64,000 bases of DNA, from assembly GCA_003165595.1 (NCBI GenBank), contig PLWQ01000019.1, positions 61,399-125,398 on the forward strand, read 5' to 3'. This stretch comes from Fibrobacterota bacterium (GTDB lineage: Bacteria > Fibrobacterota > Chitinivibrionia > Chitinivibrionales > FEN-1185). Both the position numbers and the translations under genes were made by a program. Position 1 is the first letter of the stretch. Each line of letters starts with the position of its first letter. The notes under the pieces were generated by a model. The model saw only the letters and a program-made list of their open reading frames with translations. It did not search any database and was not told the DNA's origin. Shown here one piece after another: positions 1 to 9,223 of the stretch.

Positions 1-31
1 TTACCTATCAGATTGAGAGGTTCCCGACAAC

Positions 32-532
32 ATGGACAAAGCGCCCCTACTTTCCAGACAGGAAATCATCGATTTTGCATCGCGGTATACTTCTCCGGAG
101 GAGGTCGTCGATTTTCCCCACGACGGCGACCTGTTCTGCCTGTTGCAACGCGCGTTGCCGGACAACGCCGTGCTCGCGGACGACAAGGGATGGACGTTTG
201 CGGGATATGGAATATGCTCCGGCTACGCAATTGATGAGACGGAAATACCCGCAGGCAAATGGCTGTGGATGCGTTTTGTGAGCCTGGCGGCGTTCCCGCC
301 GACTTCGCAGACGCTCAAGCTTCAGCCACCCCATATTGCCAAGGGACGGTTTCAGAGCCCGGACCGCAAAATCGAGTTCCGCATTCTAAAGATCGCAACC
401 GGACAGGACCCCGGAGCCGTGCGCGACCGCGAAGCGGTTGCACGGGGGCGAATCGGGAAAAGAAAATCAGGAGAACGCCATACGGGAAAAATTGTCGCGT
501 TCCGGAAGAAGGTCGACGCAAAGCGTGAATAG
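32..532 (+). CDS. hypothetical protein
   Basis: A 166-residue soluble protein with no signal peptide or membrane segment; I recognise no family. The first 100 residues look like a compact mixed alpha/beta domain rich in Asp, Trp and Phe. The tail from about residue 130 is strongly basic (Arg/Lys) and probably flexible. A GAGAGG sequence lies 11 bases before the ATG. The stop codon abuts a strong hairpin terminator, which supports a real transcription unit ending here. It converges on the TolB-like gene. Other frames across the region are open too, so coding status is likely but not certain. Confidence 0.55.
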   Translation: MDKAPLLSRQEIIDFASRYTSPEEVVDFPHDGDLFCLLQRALPDNAVLADDKGWTFAGYGICSGYAIDETEIPAGKWLWMRFVSLAAFPPTSQTLKLQPPHIAKGRFQSPDRKIEFRILKIATGQDPGAVRDREAVARGRIGKRKSGERHTGKIVAFRKKVDAKRE

Positions 533-560
533 AAAAAGGCCCGCGCAGGCGGGCCTTTTT
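533..560. terminator. bidirectional intrinsic terminator
   Basis: A perfect 12-bp inverted repeat, AAAAAGGCCCGC / GCGGGCCTTTTT, with a GCAG loop. It has an A-run on one side and a T-run on the other, so it can stop transcripts on both strands. It lies exactly between the convergent hypothetical gene and the TolB-like gene. Confidence 0.9.
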
Positions 561-584
561 CATGCAGCACCGGCAATGTGCCGG

Positions 585-1625
585 CTACTTTGCAATATGG
601 ATGTCCGGCCACCGGTCGTTCCCCGTATGGAACGTCAACCGTACCGCGTCCTTCTGCGGTGTGCCGATTTTCCATACATATACTTCGTAGTCGTAAATGT
701 CGTGTTCCTGACCGTAAATGGTTGCGCACCAGACCATCCACTGGCCGTCGGAACTTATCGTGGGGAAGTACTCGTGCGAGCGGCGTCCGGGCAGATCCAT
801 GAACCGGAATTTGTTGTCGATGGAGACGCCCCCCGGAATGGCAAGAGGTTTTCCATTGTCGTCAAGATCGAACTTGAGTTCTTCGGTGCTGCCGTTGCCC
901 TGACCTTCGTTCATCCTCACCACCGATTTGTTATCGGGGAACCAGCTGATTTCGCATCCTGCGCCGGTGGTGTACCATTCTTTCTTTTCAAAATTCCAGA
1001 TGCCGGTCTGACGCGTGGTGCCGCGGAGGGTTATCGCAAGAAACTTGCCGCTGGGCGACATTTCAGGTTGCTGCGCCCAGGTACTCTTCTTGAACTGTTT
1101 CTCCGCGTCGAAAATTTCCTTTTCCTCATTGGTGGCAAGGCACTTGATAAACACCTTTGACGCCCGCGCAAAGACGATGGAATCGCCCGTTGGCCGCCAG
1201 GTACCCCATACCGCGCCCTCGGCCACTTTCTTTTCTCCGGTGCCATCGGGCTTGACGGTCCACAGGTCCCATTTGTCGTTCATTTCCGCGTCGTTCTCGG
1301 CGGCCCAGCCGGACTTACTCCGGCAGAAAAGGATTGTGGCGCCATCGGGTGAAAATCGCGGGAACCAATCGACGTTATCCGGACTGTTGGTGACCGGTTT
1401 CAGGTCGGTGCCGTCCGCGTTCATAATCCAGATATCGTGCTTGGAATGAACACGGGACGTGGACCAGCAGATTTTGCCGGTTATTTTTCCCTTGAGACCG
1501 TCAAGCGCCTTCTGTTCGTCCTTTGTGGGCTGGACCGTGGCGCCGGTCGGGGCTTCCTGGGCCCGCACGAAAAGGGAAAAAGAGACGATAGCGCACCCGA
1601 CAATCAAAAGTAAACGCTTGTTCAT
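585..1625 (-). CDS. secreted TolB-like beta-propeller protein
   Basis: 346 residues with a Sec signal peptide (about residues 1-22, ending near VRAQ), so periplasmic or exported. Repeated PD40/WD40-like units of the TolB type are visible: DIWIMNADGTDLKPVT, WFPRFSPDGATILF, DLWTVKPDGTGEKKV, and a last blade near IYDYEVYVWKIG...RLTFHTGNDRWPDIH. Such propellers mediate protein-protein or protein-glycan contact; no catalytic motif is evident. It is the last gene of a minus-strand cluster with two SGNH O-acetylation proteins and an MBOAT, so an accessory role in envelope polymer modification is a reasonable inference. Family call good, specific role unknown. Confidence 0.8.
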   Translation of the reverse strand: MNKRLLLIVGCAIVSFSLFVRAQEAPTGATVQPTKDEQKALDGLKGKITGKICWSTSRVHSKHDIWIMNADGTDLKPVTNSPDNVDWFPRFSPDGATILFCRSKSGWAAENDAEMNDKWDLWTVKPDGTGEKKVAEGAVWGTWRPTGDSIVFARASKVFIKCLATNEEKEIFDAEKQFKKSTWAQQPEMSPSGKFLAITLRGTTRQTGIWNFEKKEWYTTGAGCEISWFPDNKSVVRMNEGQGNGSTEELKFDLDDNGKPLAIPGGVSIDNKFRFMDLPGRRSHEYFPTISSDGQWMVWCATIYGQEHDIYDYEVYVWKIGTPQKDAVRLTFHTGNDRWPDIHIAK

Positions 1626-1695
1626 GAGTCTCTCCTCTACGGTTAATGGTTATCGGTTTATTTCCAGGAATTGAACGTATTGCAATTTCGAACTG

Positions 1696-1735
1696 TCAAC
1701 CATCAAAACTTCAACTTCTCAACCCTTCAACTTTT
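1696..1735. repeat. AAGTTGAAG-type periodic spacer repeat
   Basis: Read on the minus strand, the short gap between the SGNH gene and the TolB-like gene holds repeated units of the form AAGTTGAAG and GGTTGAG, about 9-11 bases apart. A similar unit lies at the end of cysE (33912-33950). Simple periodic intergenic sequence; function unknown. Confidence 0.5.
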
Positions 1736-1739
1736 GGTT

Positions 1740-3746
1740 CTATTTCATTTCTAGCGGCTGCCACAACTGGCTGTAATTAAATAAATCGCGCGCCACCATC
1801 ATGTAGATAACAACTCGTTTCTTGTCGAGGTTGTTCTTGCGTGCGCGGTAGAATTTGTCGCGCACGAGCGGACCGCCGCCCCAACTTGTAACGATGTCGA
1901 GCGGAATGCCAGTATTGGCGGAGATGTGCGCGCCAACGCCGGCGGCTTTGCAATCGATAAGCTCGAACACGCCGGTAAAGCTGTCGCCGATGAGCATGAC
2001 GGGCGATTCCGGATTGGCGCCTTTGTACAGCGAACCATCCGGATTGTGCACCTGCTTCGCGGCGATTTCAACTGCCGGGAATGCTGTCTTGTCGGCTTCT
2101 GCGAGTTTGTCAACAAGATCACCCTGGCGCATGAACGATGTGTCTTTCACAGTGAAGGACACATCGTTTTTTGAAAGGCCCGGATACCACGAATATTGCC
2201 TGATGCGGTCGGCGATAAGCTTCGCGGCGATTTCGAGGCCGCGGTCGGTCCAGTGGGTGTCCTGTCGCTGGTACAACGCTTCCTTATTCTTTGGATCATC
2301 CTTCTTTGCCGCGAGAAAAGAGGGGAGGAGATCGACAACCTCCACGCCCGCGTTCTGCAGGTCGTGCAGGAACTTTCTAGCGTACGGATTGACAATTCCG
2401 TACTCATCCTTGGGCGGGTTGTCTACGGGCAGTTTGTCGAAGTAGACGTCGGATTTGTTTGGCACCGGGACAAAGAGAAGCGAAATGTTTTTGCTCTTGA
2501 GGAATTTTGCGAATTCAACGAGGTGCGGGATGGGGTTCTTGTCGGCCGCCTGCAGCGACATGTCGCCGCAATTGAGGTAGGACACTTCGCCGCGGAAGAA
2601 CAGCCAGTCGTTTTTACCCTTGAACCCCATTTGCTTTTCGGGCAGCGATTTCACGAAGGAGGCCGCAGCAAGCCGGAACGGCTCGTCTTTTTTCGCCCAG
2701 GACGCGTAATCGCCGAAGGTCTTGACTTCCGAATCGAACCGTGCATTGTTGTCCTTGAAGGCGGCCGAGACCGAAGCGTCGAACGGCACGGGCGGGGCCG
2801 TTTGCTGAGCCGCAGGCGCCGCGTTCACAGCGGGCTTCTCTTCCTTGAAATCAACAAGAAATACGTTGTAGAGGATGGTTCCGTAGGGATTGCCGCGAAT
2901 GACCACCAGGGGGTTTTTAGCCGTGTATCCCTTGAGTTCCCCGATCGCATCCTTGTCGGCGTCAGGCGTGGGCCATTGCGACTGGCCGGTAAGGTCCACC
3001 ACATCCGTGTTGAGCTTCGGGTACCAGTAGGAGGCAAGCAGGTTTGCCCAATCCACCACTTGGTCTTTTGTCAACACGGTTCTGGTATAGTCGTTGCGGA
3101 TCCAGTCGAACGCTTTTTGACGCAGTGTCTTGTCCACATTGTCCAATACAAGGCGGCCGTAGATCTCGTGAAAACCGTCTTTTGCCTCGTCGGGAATGCC
3201 CGGGTCCAGGAATTTGACCCAAGGCTTGAATTCGATCTTCACCCATACCTGCGTACTGTCGCCCCGGCCGTGCAGGTAGACGGCGGCGATCTCCTGATAG
3301 GCCATGAACACGTCTGGGTCGGCCCATTTTTCGCCGTTTATCTTTGCGCCCACCTTTGAGAAGGCATCGGATTTTGTGATTTCCCACAGCTTGTTTTGGA
3401 GCGGATCCCATGCCATCGGCATATCTTTTTCTGCGGCCGATAGAGGCGTTTGCGAAAGTGAAACGCACGCCGAAGCCAGCGCGCCGCCGAAGGTGAGGTT
3501 GGTGATGCCAACTTTCCTTGCAGGCTTTTTCGGCGTTACCGCCTGGTGATCGAACCGGATCGGGTTCGCCGTGTATGCCGCATAGTCGAGGTTCGCGAGC
3601 GTCGGCGTCGCGATTGTGCGGATCATGACGCGCGAGGTCACTCGATTGTAGTTCTTGAGTACGGTTTCAAACGGTGCAGCGGACAGCGAACCGAAGATAG
3701 CCGCACCTGCGGTGATAAGCGCGATTGCCTTGGCGTGTCGAATCAT
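1740..3746 (-). CDS. AlgJ/AlgX-like SGNH O-acetyltransferase, secreted, long N-terminal domain
   Basis: 668 residues. A signal peptide covers about residues 1-23. Residues 25-330 form a large N-terminal domain I do not recognise. The C-terminal half is an AlgJ/AlgX-type SGNH domain that opens with GKNDWLFFRGEVSYLN. It carries the paired acid-base motif QDTHWTDRG and the nucleophile motif LIGDSFTG. AlgJ/AlgX proteins move acetyl groups from the membrane MBOAT partner to an exopolysaccharide in the periplasm. The gene lies 15 bases downstream of a paralogue (3762-5402) and in the same operon as an MBOAT. The polymer acted on is unknown; no polymerase is in the window. Confidence 0.82.
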   Translation of the reverse strand: MIRHAKAIALITAGAAIFGSLSAAPFETVLKNYNRVTSRVMIRTIATPTLANLDYAAYTANPIRFDHQAVTPKKPARKVGITNLTFGGALASACVSLSQTPLSAAEKDMPMAWDPLQNKLWEITKSDAFSKVGAKINGEKWADPDVFMAYQEIAAVYLHGRGDSTQVWVKIEFKPWVKFLDPGIPDEAKDGFHEIYGRLVLDNVDKTLRQKAFDWIRNDYTRTVLTKDQVVDWANLLASYWYPKLNTDVVDLTGQSQWPTPDADKDAIGELKGYTAKNPLVVIRGNPYGTILYNVFLVDFKEEKPAVNAAPAAQQTAPPVPFDASVSAAFKDNNARFDSEVKTFGDYASWAKKDEPFRLAAASFVKSLPEKQMGFKGKNDWLFFRGEVSYLNCGDMSLQAADKNPIPHLVEFAKFLKSKNISLLFVPVPNKSDVYFDKLPVDNPPKDEYGIVNPYARKFLHDLQNAGVEVVDLLPSFLAAKKDDPKNKEALYQRQDTHWTDRGLEIAAKLIADRIRQYSWYPGLSKNDVSFTVKDTSFMRQGDLVDKLAEADKTAFPAVEIAAKQVHNPDGSLYKGANPESPVMLIGDSFTGVFELIDCKAAGVGAHISANTGIPLDIVTSWGGGPLVRDKFYRARKNNLDKKRVVIYMMVARDLFNYSQLWQPLEMK

Positions 3747-3761
3747 TAGGGGTGCCCTTTC

Positions 3762-5402
3762 TTACTGTTTTGATGCCACGGTGAGGGGAACGTCTTGCCA
3801 GCCTTCGTTTCCATATCTAAAATCGCGTTCGACGATTTCCCAGACAACAAGTTTCTTTCCCTTGAGCAGGCCGGGTTTTCGCGCCAGCGACTCGCGGACC
3901 AGCGTGGATGCGCCGCCATCGCTCACGATGGAGGTGATGGGCTGTTTGAGCTCCAGCGCGATGTGGGAAATCCATCCCGCCGATCTGGGCTCGTCGGACT
4001 GATAAATGCGCGAGTAGCTGTCGCCGAGGAGAACCACCTGCGCGTTCTTCGGATCGTCTTTGTAAAGGTGACGTTCCGTTTCGTTGCCTTTGTCGTCGCG
4101 TGCCACCTGATACACCTGATAACATTTCGTCCTTTCGGTGGGAAAACTGAGCGCAAGTTCGTGGACCTTTACGGACGGGAGCGTTGTCATAACGCCCACG
4201 TCGCCAACGCGGTCGATAAAAGTGGAATCGACAACATATTCCGTAGTTCCCGGGCGATACCACGAATACTGCTTGATGCGTTCGGCCACTACGTGGGCGG
4301 CGGTGCGGGCTCCGCGCGCGCGCCAGTGCGTGTCCTTCGACAGATACAGGGAATCGCCGGCGATTGAATCGTTTGCGCGTTCGGCGAGGAAGGGCGAGAA
4401 AAGATCGACCGCCTCGACGCCCGCGGCCCGCAGGTCGTTGATTGCTTTGAGCGAGTTGCCGCGGGTTGTCACCAGGCGCGGGTCTGCATTACCCGCCAGC
4501 ATGTCCGGATAAATGCTCGGCTTGCCGGGAATGATGGCAACCAGAAGATCGACGCCGAATTCGGCAAGCTGCTTCTTGAACGTGACCGCCGCTTGAATGG
4601 GGTTGTCGGAGACGACCTTGTCGTTCGGATCCACCTTGAGGGCGCGTTTGTCGAGCACGTAGGGGCGAATCAGATAATCGACATCCTGTTTGTAAAAGAA
4701 CCATCCGTTCTTGCCAAGCACGCCCTTTTCGCCCAGATCCCCGTATAGGGCATACTTGAGAAAAAACATCACGGGCCTGGTTGCTGTGGTGAAAATGGAG
4801 GTGTTTTCGATTTCCTTCTCGAATGGCCGCAGGTACTTAGCGTCCCAGAAGATAACGGGCAGGTTCTTAACAATAAGGACCAGGTCGTGTGCAGGCGCGG
4901 GTTTGCGGTACTGCGCCGCAAGCCGCCCGGTGGATTCCCGCAGAATGGCAATAAAGCGCAGAGCTGCCGGCCTGTCGCCGGCGCGGAGGTTTGCCATGAG
5001 AGAATCGAACGACTGCTGGTACAGGGCGATTGCAGCGACAGGTTTCGACGACTCCGCAGCCTTCACATGGCGGTTGTAGGTGAGCAACGTCTTATGGAGT
5101 TCGGCGGCGTCAACCATGGCTTCGTCGGTCTGGGCCTGCTGCCGCTGGGAATCCCGCGCACCGGTGGAATCCGCGGGAGCGGCCGCAATTTCGGCGGAGA
5201 TCGAATCGATCCTCGCGCCGATGCGGGCAATGAGGCTTCTTTCGATCGCGGCGCGTTTCACCGGCGTTAGGAACGTGTCTTCGATCAGATCGAGCACCTG
5301 GATGCGCTTGCCGCTTGTCACTTCGTAGATCGCCTGGGACACCGGAAGCGCAAATATGATAAACAGGAAGAACAGCGTGAAAATGAACTTTGATTTTTTC
5401 AT
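3762..5402 (-). CDS. AlgJ-like SGNH O-acetyltransferase, membrane-anchored
   Basis: 546 residues. An N-terminal hydrophobic segment (about residues 5-25) is probably an uncleaved anchor, with the rest in the periplasm. Residues 60-200 are helical and variable. The SGNH domain starts at GKNGWFFYKQDVDYLI and contains SKDTHWRARG and the nucleophile block LLGDSYSRIYQ. It parallels the downstream 668-residue protein motif for motif, down to a shared IKQYSWYRPG/IRQYSWYPGL stretch, so the two arose by duplication. With the upstream MBOAT it forms an AlgI-AlgJ-AlgX-like set that O-acetylates a cell-surface or secreted polymer. Confidence 0.82.
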   Translation of the reverse strand: MKKSKFIFTLFFLFIIFALPVSQAIYEVTSGKRIQVLDLIEDTFLTPVKRAAIERSLIARIGARIDSISAEIAAAPADSTGARDSQRQQAQTDEAMVDAAELHKTLLTYNRHVKAAESSKPVAAIALYQQSFDSLMANLRAGDRPAALRFIAILRESTGRLAAQYRKPAPAHDLVLIVKNLPVIFWDAKYLRPFEKEIENTSIFTTATRPVMFFLKYALYGDLGEKGVLGKNGWFFYKQDVDYLIRPYVLDKRALKVDPNDKVVSDNPIQAAVTFKKQLAEFGVDLLVAIIPGKPSIYPDMLAGNADPRLVTTRGNSLKAINDLRAAGVEAVDLFSPFLAERANDSIAGDSLYLSKDTHWRARGARTAAHVVAERIKQYSWYRPGTTEYVVDSTFIDRVGDVGVMTTLPSVKVHELALSFPTERTKCYQVYQVARDDKGNETERHLYKDDPKNAQVVLLGDSYSRIYQSDEPRSAGWISHIALELKQPITSIVSDGGASTLVRESLARKPGLLKGKKLVVWEIVERDFRYGNEGWQDVPLTVASKQ

Positions 5403-5539
5403 GTCGTTTGTATCTCCGGCTTAAATCCTTCGCCCGATGCAATCGGCGAAGATAGTGAAATATTCGGACGCAAAATTTGAAATCGGTTTGTCATTTTCCT
5501 GAAATCCCGGTTATCGGTCTTCCATCCTGAAACTCCCGG

Positions 5540-6970
5540 TCAGAACTGGAAGTAAAGAAACGGGCTGAACGACTGTGTAAACATGCCGAGAATCGCATAC
5601 AGAAAGAGCGCGCCGCACAGCGCGAGCTTGACTGGGGTCATGCCTTTGCCTACCCAGTCGTATGCCTGCACGGGCTGCCAGACGAAGACTGCGCATATCG
5701 CCATCTCGCAAAGGTGGCGCATGGAAAAGATCTGAGCCGTAAGCAGCGGGGCGGAGGCCGAGCCATGGATGATGCCGATCATCGCGCCCCAGTACAGGAC
5801 TGCCTGGTGCAACGTGGGAGCACGGAACACTACCCAGCCGAACAGGACTATTACAAACGTTATGGCGACCTGCAGCCAGGATGGAGCCCGGGAATATATC
5901 GTCTTCTTACCCTGAATGCGTTCTATGATGAGAAATGCGCCCTGATACAGGCCCCAGACGATAAAGGCCATGCTCGCGCCGTGCCAGAGACCGCACAGGA
6001 AAAAGGTAAGCGCGAGGTTGAAATAGGTACGCAACGTTCCTTTCCGGTTGCCGCCAAGCAGCGCAATATACAAATAATCCATGATAAATGATGAAAGAGA
6101 GATGTGCCATCTTTTCCAGAAGATGGAAATGCTCTTTGAAAGATACGGCGCGCTGAAGTTTTTGATAAATTCGATGCCCAGCATACGAGCCAGGCCCACT
6201 GCCATGTCCGAATACCCGCAGAAGTCAAAGTAGATCTGGAACGAATAGGCGAGAACGCCCCACCAGGCGTTGAGCATGCCCGGCGCGTCCGCGCCGAACG
6301 CGGCGTCGGCGATGCCTGCCGACGGGTCGGCCAGCAGAATCTTCTTTGCGAATCCCAGGATAAAGATTGCCGTGCCGCTGGTGAACTTGTCCACCGAATG
6401 CTCGCGTTCCATAAGCTGGTCGGCCACGGTCTGATACCGGATGATGGGGCCGGCAATAAGGTGGGGATACAGCCCGAGGAAGCACGAGAACGCGCCAAAC
6501 GAGGGCGCCTGTTTTGCATCGCCTCTGTAAACGTCGATCACGTACGAGAGCGCCACGAAGGTGTAGAACGATATGCCCGAGGGCAAAAGGACCTGCAGAA
6601 TGTGGAAGGTGTGCGTTGGCCCGCCGCACACGTGAAGAAGCCCGTTGACGCCGCCCATGAAGAACATGTAGTACTTGAAGAAACCGAGCAGCGCCAAGTC
6701 GGTGACAATCGCGAAGACAAGCGCGAATTTGCGCTGTTTCTGCGCAATGCCCGGCTTTACAATTACCTGTGCGCACAGATAGTCTTTATAGGAGGTTATG
6801 AACAGAAGTAGGGTAAACCACGGAACGAGCCAGCCGTAAAAGACATAGCTCATCACCGTAATCCAGATGTTCCGGACGTACATTCCCTTCCATTTGAACG
6901 GAAGCAGGAAATAGACCGTCAAGAAGAACGGAAGAAAATAGAATAGAAATATCTGTGATGAAAAAACCAT
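5540..6970 (-). CDS. MBOAT family O-acyltransferase (AlgI-like)
   Basis: 476 residues, polytopic inner-membrane protein with roughly ten hydrophobic segments. It shows the hallmarks of the AlgI/DltB branch: VIDVYRGDAKQAP, the LYPHLIAGPIIRY block, the ISIFWKRWHISLS motif and the catalytic-His motif CGLWHGASMAF. These proteins pass an acetyl group from a cytoplasmic donor across the membrane to periplasmic SGNH transferases, here probably the two encoded just downstream. Family assignment is firm; the glycan substrate is not visible. Length is close to AlgI. Confidence 0.92.
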   Translation of the reverse strand: MVFSSQIFLFYFLPFFLTVYFLLPFKWKGMYVRNIWITVMSYVFYGWLVPWFTLLLFITSYKDYLCAQVIVKPGIAQKQRKFALVFAIVTDLALLGFFKYYMFFMGGVNGLLHVCGGPTHTFHILQVLLPSGISFYTFVALSYVIDVYRGDAKQAPSFGAFSCFLGLYPHLIAGPIIRYQTVADQLMEREHSVDKFTSGTAIFILGFAKKILLADPSAGIADAAFGADAPGMLNAWWGVLAYSFQIYFDFCGYSDMAVGLARMLGIEFIKNFSAPYLSKSISIFWKRWHISLSSFIMDYLYIALLGGNRKGTLRTYFNLALTFFLCGLWHGASMAFIVWGLYQGAFLIIERIQGKKTIYSRAPSWLQVAITFVIVLFGWVVFRAPTLHQAVLYWGAMIGIIHGSASAPLLTAQIFSMRHLCEMAICAVFVWQPVQAYDWVGKGMTPVKLALCGALFLYAILGMFTQSFSPFLYFQF

Positions 6971-7009
6971 GCGAGTTTCTCCCTGCGATGTCTGGTGTTT
7001 TGGATCGTG

Positions 7010-7519
7010 CTACTGTGCGACGTCGGCCCGCACGGCATAGTATTTGGCAAGGTCCGAATCGGAATATTCGTCGTCAACGGCGTCTTTCCATACCTTTTCT
7101 ATCGGCGTAACGAGCCATAGCTTCTGCTTGGCGCCCACTTCGAATTTCTCTACACTACCGGAAACGTTCTTCTTCATGGCGTCCTTGATCTGGGCGCGCG
7201 GAATAAGGGGATTGTAGTGTCCCACCAGAATTTCCTGCGGTTTGTAGGTGCCTTTCACGACAGAAAGAACCCGGTATTTCATGACGTAAACATAGTTGTA
7301 GAGGTCGTTGGCGGCAAATTTGCCCGGTATTTCCGTGACGCGCGCGATTACCACCAGGGTATCGCCGGTCCGCTTTGATGCGGCCGCTTGTTTTGCGGGT
7401 GCGGCTTTATCGGCCTTCGCCTTTTTGGGTGCGGACGACGAATCGGTCTGAGCAAAGGCCGCCGAATACAGAAATGCGCTGCACAGAACGGCAGCAACCG
7501 TGATAGTGAAACGTTTCAT
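7010..7519 (-). CDS. small secreted protein of the O-acetylation cluster
   Basis: 169 residues. A signal peptide (about 1-23, cleaved near AFAQ) is followed by a low-complexity Ala/Lys linker (residues 25-50). A compact C-terminal domain follows with alternating beta-type stretches such as DTLVVIARVTEIP and YVMKYRVLSVVKG. I do not recognise the family. It is the first gene before the MBOAT, 39 bases upstream and co-directional, and an AAGGAGG ribosome site precedes the ATG. Its position suggests a periplasmic accessory to acetyl transfer or polymer export; that is inference. Confidence 0.7.
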   Translation of the reverse strand: MKRFTITVAAVLCSAFLYSAAFAQTDSSSAPKKAKADKAAPAKQAAASKRTGDTLVVIARVTEIPGKFAANDLYNYVYVMKYRVLSVVKGTYKPQEILVGHYNPLIPRAQIKDAMKKNVSGSVEKFEVGAKQKLWLVTPIEKVWKDAVDDEYSDSDLAKYYAVRADVAQ

Positions 7520-7539
7520 GAAAACCTCCTTGAAAAAAA

Positions 7540-7567
7540 AGTGACAGAGTTACAGAGTAACGGAGTT
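7540..7567. repeat. AGTGACAGAGT-type periodic spacer repeat
   Basis: Units AGTGACAGAGT, TACAGAGTAAC and GGAGTT follow each other just upstream of the small secreted protein. The same 11-base unit recurs in the purD-purE gap (52430-52525), once nearly identical. Non-coding; function unknown. Confidence 0.55.
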
Positions 7568-7574
7568 CAAAAAA

Positions 7575-8480
7575 TCAACCGGCATTTCTCGGAAACACCT
7601 TCGGCAATTGTTCGGAAACCCTTTTCGGCGAATATCCGAGGTCTTTCATCGCGTCCGTCGGATCGAGGTTCGCATCCTGCGTGATGCCGGCGATCACTTG
7701 CCACGTGAGCGGAGGATTGTTCATCGCCAGACCCATTGCCGCAGCTATCATCTTGCACAGCCACACCGGTACATGCAGGATAGGCTTGTGCCGATGGCCC
7801 AGCATTCGCAGGCACAGTCTGGAGAAATCGACAATGCTTATCGCTTCACCGCCGCTCAGGTTATATGTTTTTCGAAACGCTTTTTCGTTTCCGCACATGG
7901 CGAGCAGCCCGTCGTTGACATCGTCAACATACACGGGACGCTTGAGCGACTCGCCTCGGCCGATAAACGGAACCACGGGAAACCTGGCCAGGTAGGCAAG
8001 ATACATGTCGAATTCCTGGCCGCCTTCAGCGCCGTACACCAGAGTTGGCCGCGCTATGGTGTATGCCAGCCCGGATTCTTTCACAATATCTTCGGCCTCC
8101 TGCTTGGAAAGCGAATACGGAGTAGGGCGGGGATAGACAATCGAGGCAGACGACACATAGATGAACTGGCCGAGCCGTGCTCTTTTCGCTTCTTCAATGA
8201 TGTTTCGCGTACCTTCGACATTGACTTGCCGGAAGGCGGTTTCGTTGTTCGAGACGATGACCGCCGCCAGATGGATCACGGCTGCTACGCCGTCACACAC
8301 TCCTTGGCATTGTTCCCGGTTGGCAATGTCGGCGCAGCGTATGTCTGCGGCATAGTCCTTCACCCGGGAAACAAAGGGATCACCGGGCATGCACAGCACG
8401 CGAACACTGTCTCCTCGCTGGTACAGCCTTCGCACGAGCACGCTGCCCATGGCGCCGGTTCCGCCCGTTACAAGAATCAT
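7575..8480 (-). CDS. NAD-dependent epimerase/dehydratase (extended SDR)
   Basis: 301 residues. The Rossmann glycine motif TGGTGAMG follows the start at residues 5-12. The active-site pattern is intact: Ser in IYVSSASIVYP and the YSLSK catalytic Tyr-Lys pair. The substrate region YDDVNDGLLAM/GRGESLKRPVYVDDV is typical of sugar-nucleotide or sterol-type SDRs. I chose the ATG that overlaps the stop of the preceding glycosyltransferase (ATGA) and follows GGGAGGT; a longer frame upstream is only the overlap. It is the third gene of a coupled trio, so it probably reduces or epimerises the sugar handled by the two upstream enzymes. Confidence 0.82.
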   Translation of the reverse strand: MILVTGGTGAMGSVLVRRLYQRGDSVRVLCMPGDPFVSRVKDYAADIRCADIANREQCQGVCDGVAAVIHLAAVIVSNNETAFRQVNVEGTRNIIEEAKRARLGQFIYVSSASIVYPRPTPYSLSKQEAEDIVKESGLAYTIARPTLVYGAEGGQEFDMYLAYLARFPVVPFIGRGESLKRPVYVDDVNDGLLAMCGNEKAFRKTYNLSGGEAISIVDFSRLCLRMLGHRHKPILHVPVWLCKMIAAAMGLAMNNPPLTWQVIAGITQDANLDPTDAMKDLGYSPKRVSEQLPKVFPRNAG

Positions 8481-9223
8481 TGCCTGTCGTACCTCCCGGC
8501 CAGATATTTCGCCAGCACGGCGAGAACCCGAAGCCCGTAGGTTACCGGGTTGAGATGCGATGTCTCGCCGGCATACCTTGTTGGAATGGGCCGTTCCGCT
8601 ATCGCAAGCCCCTGCGCGCGGCACCGGGCGATCACTTCGAGGTCGAAATCGAAGCTTGCGCTCAGGCGGTCGAACGGCAGCGTGTCGAGCGCTTTTCTGC
8701 TGTAAAGCAGCATGCCGCTGTGGTAATCGGTCATCGAAAGGCCAAAAACGATATTTTCAAAGAACGTTAGAACCCTGTTTGCAACGTACTTGTATAACGG
8801 CATGCCGCCCGACAGGGCCGTGCCGGAAGCGATGCGCGAGCCCTGAAGCAAGTCGATGCCCAGCGCCGCCATTGCTTCGACAAAACCCAAAACAGCCTCA
8901 GGCGGATACTGGCCGTCGGCATGCAGGCAGACGGCAAAGTCGCATTTGTCCTGTTGACAGCGAGCAAGCCCTTCGCGCACCGCCTTGCCGTAGCCGCGAT
9001 TGAAACCGAAACGCGCCGACCGGATTTTTGCATTTGCGCTGCACAACCGCTGGACAACCTGGCCGGTAGCGTCGCGGGATCCGTCATCCACGATCCACAC
9101 ATAACGGATGATCTCCCACAATTCCCGCGGAATTCGCGAGATGACGTTTTCCAGGTGGCGGGCCGCATTGTATGCGGGCATGAAGATCGATACTGTTTTG
9201 TCAATCAGACGACCTCCCTGCAT
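8477..9223 (-). CDS. glycosyltransferase family 2 (polyprenyl-phosphate sugar synthase type)
   Basis: About 248 residues of GT-A fold. IFMPAYNAARHLENVI opens the nucleotide-binding half, VDDGSRDATG follows, and LHADGQYPPEAV supplies the DxD-like metal site. It resembles dolichyl/undecaprenyl-phosphate mannose or glucose synthases (DPM1/ArnC-like) and has no C-terminal membrane segments, so it is the soluble form. The start is uncertain: an ATG lies 19 bases inside the upstream gene, but a strong GGGAGG sits just after it, so a CTG or ATT codon a few bases further in is possible. The end overlaps the next gene by four bases. Confidence 0.85.
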   Translation of the reverse strand: MQGGRLIDKTVSIFMPAYNAARHLENVISRIPRELWEIIRYVWIVDDGSRDATGQVVQRLCSANAKIRSARFGFNRGYGKAVREGLARCQQDKCDFAVCLHADGQYPPEAVLGFVEAMAALGIDLLQGSRIASGTALSGGMPLYKYVANRVLTFFENIVFGLSMTDYHSGMLLYSRKALDTLPFDRLSASFDFDLEVIARCRAQGLAIAERPIPTRYAGETSHLNPVTYGLRVLAVLAKYLAGRYDRQ

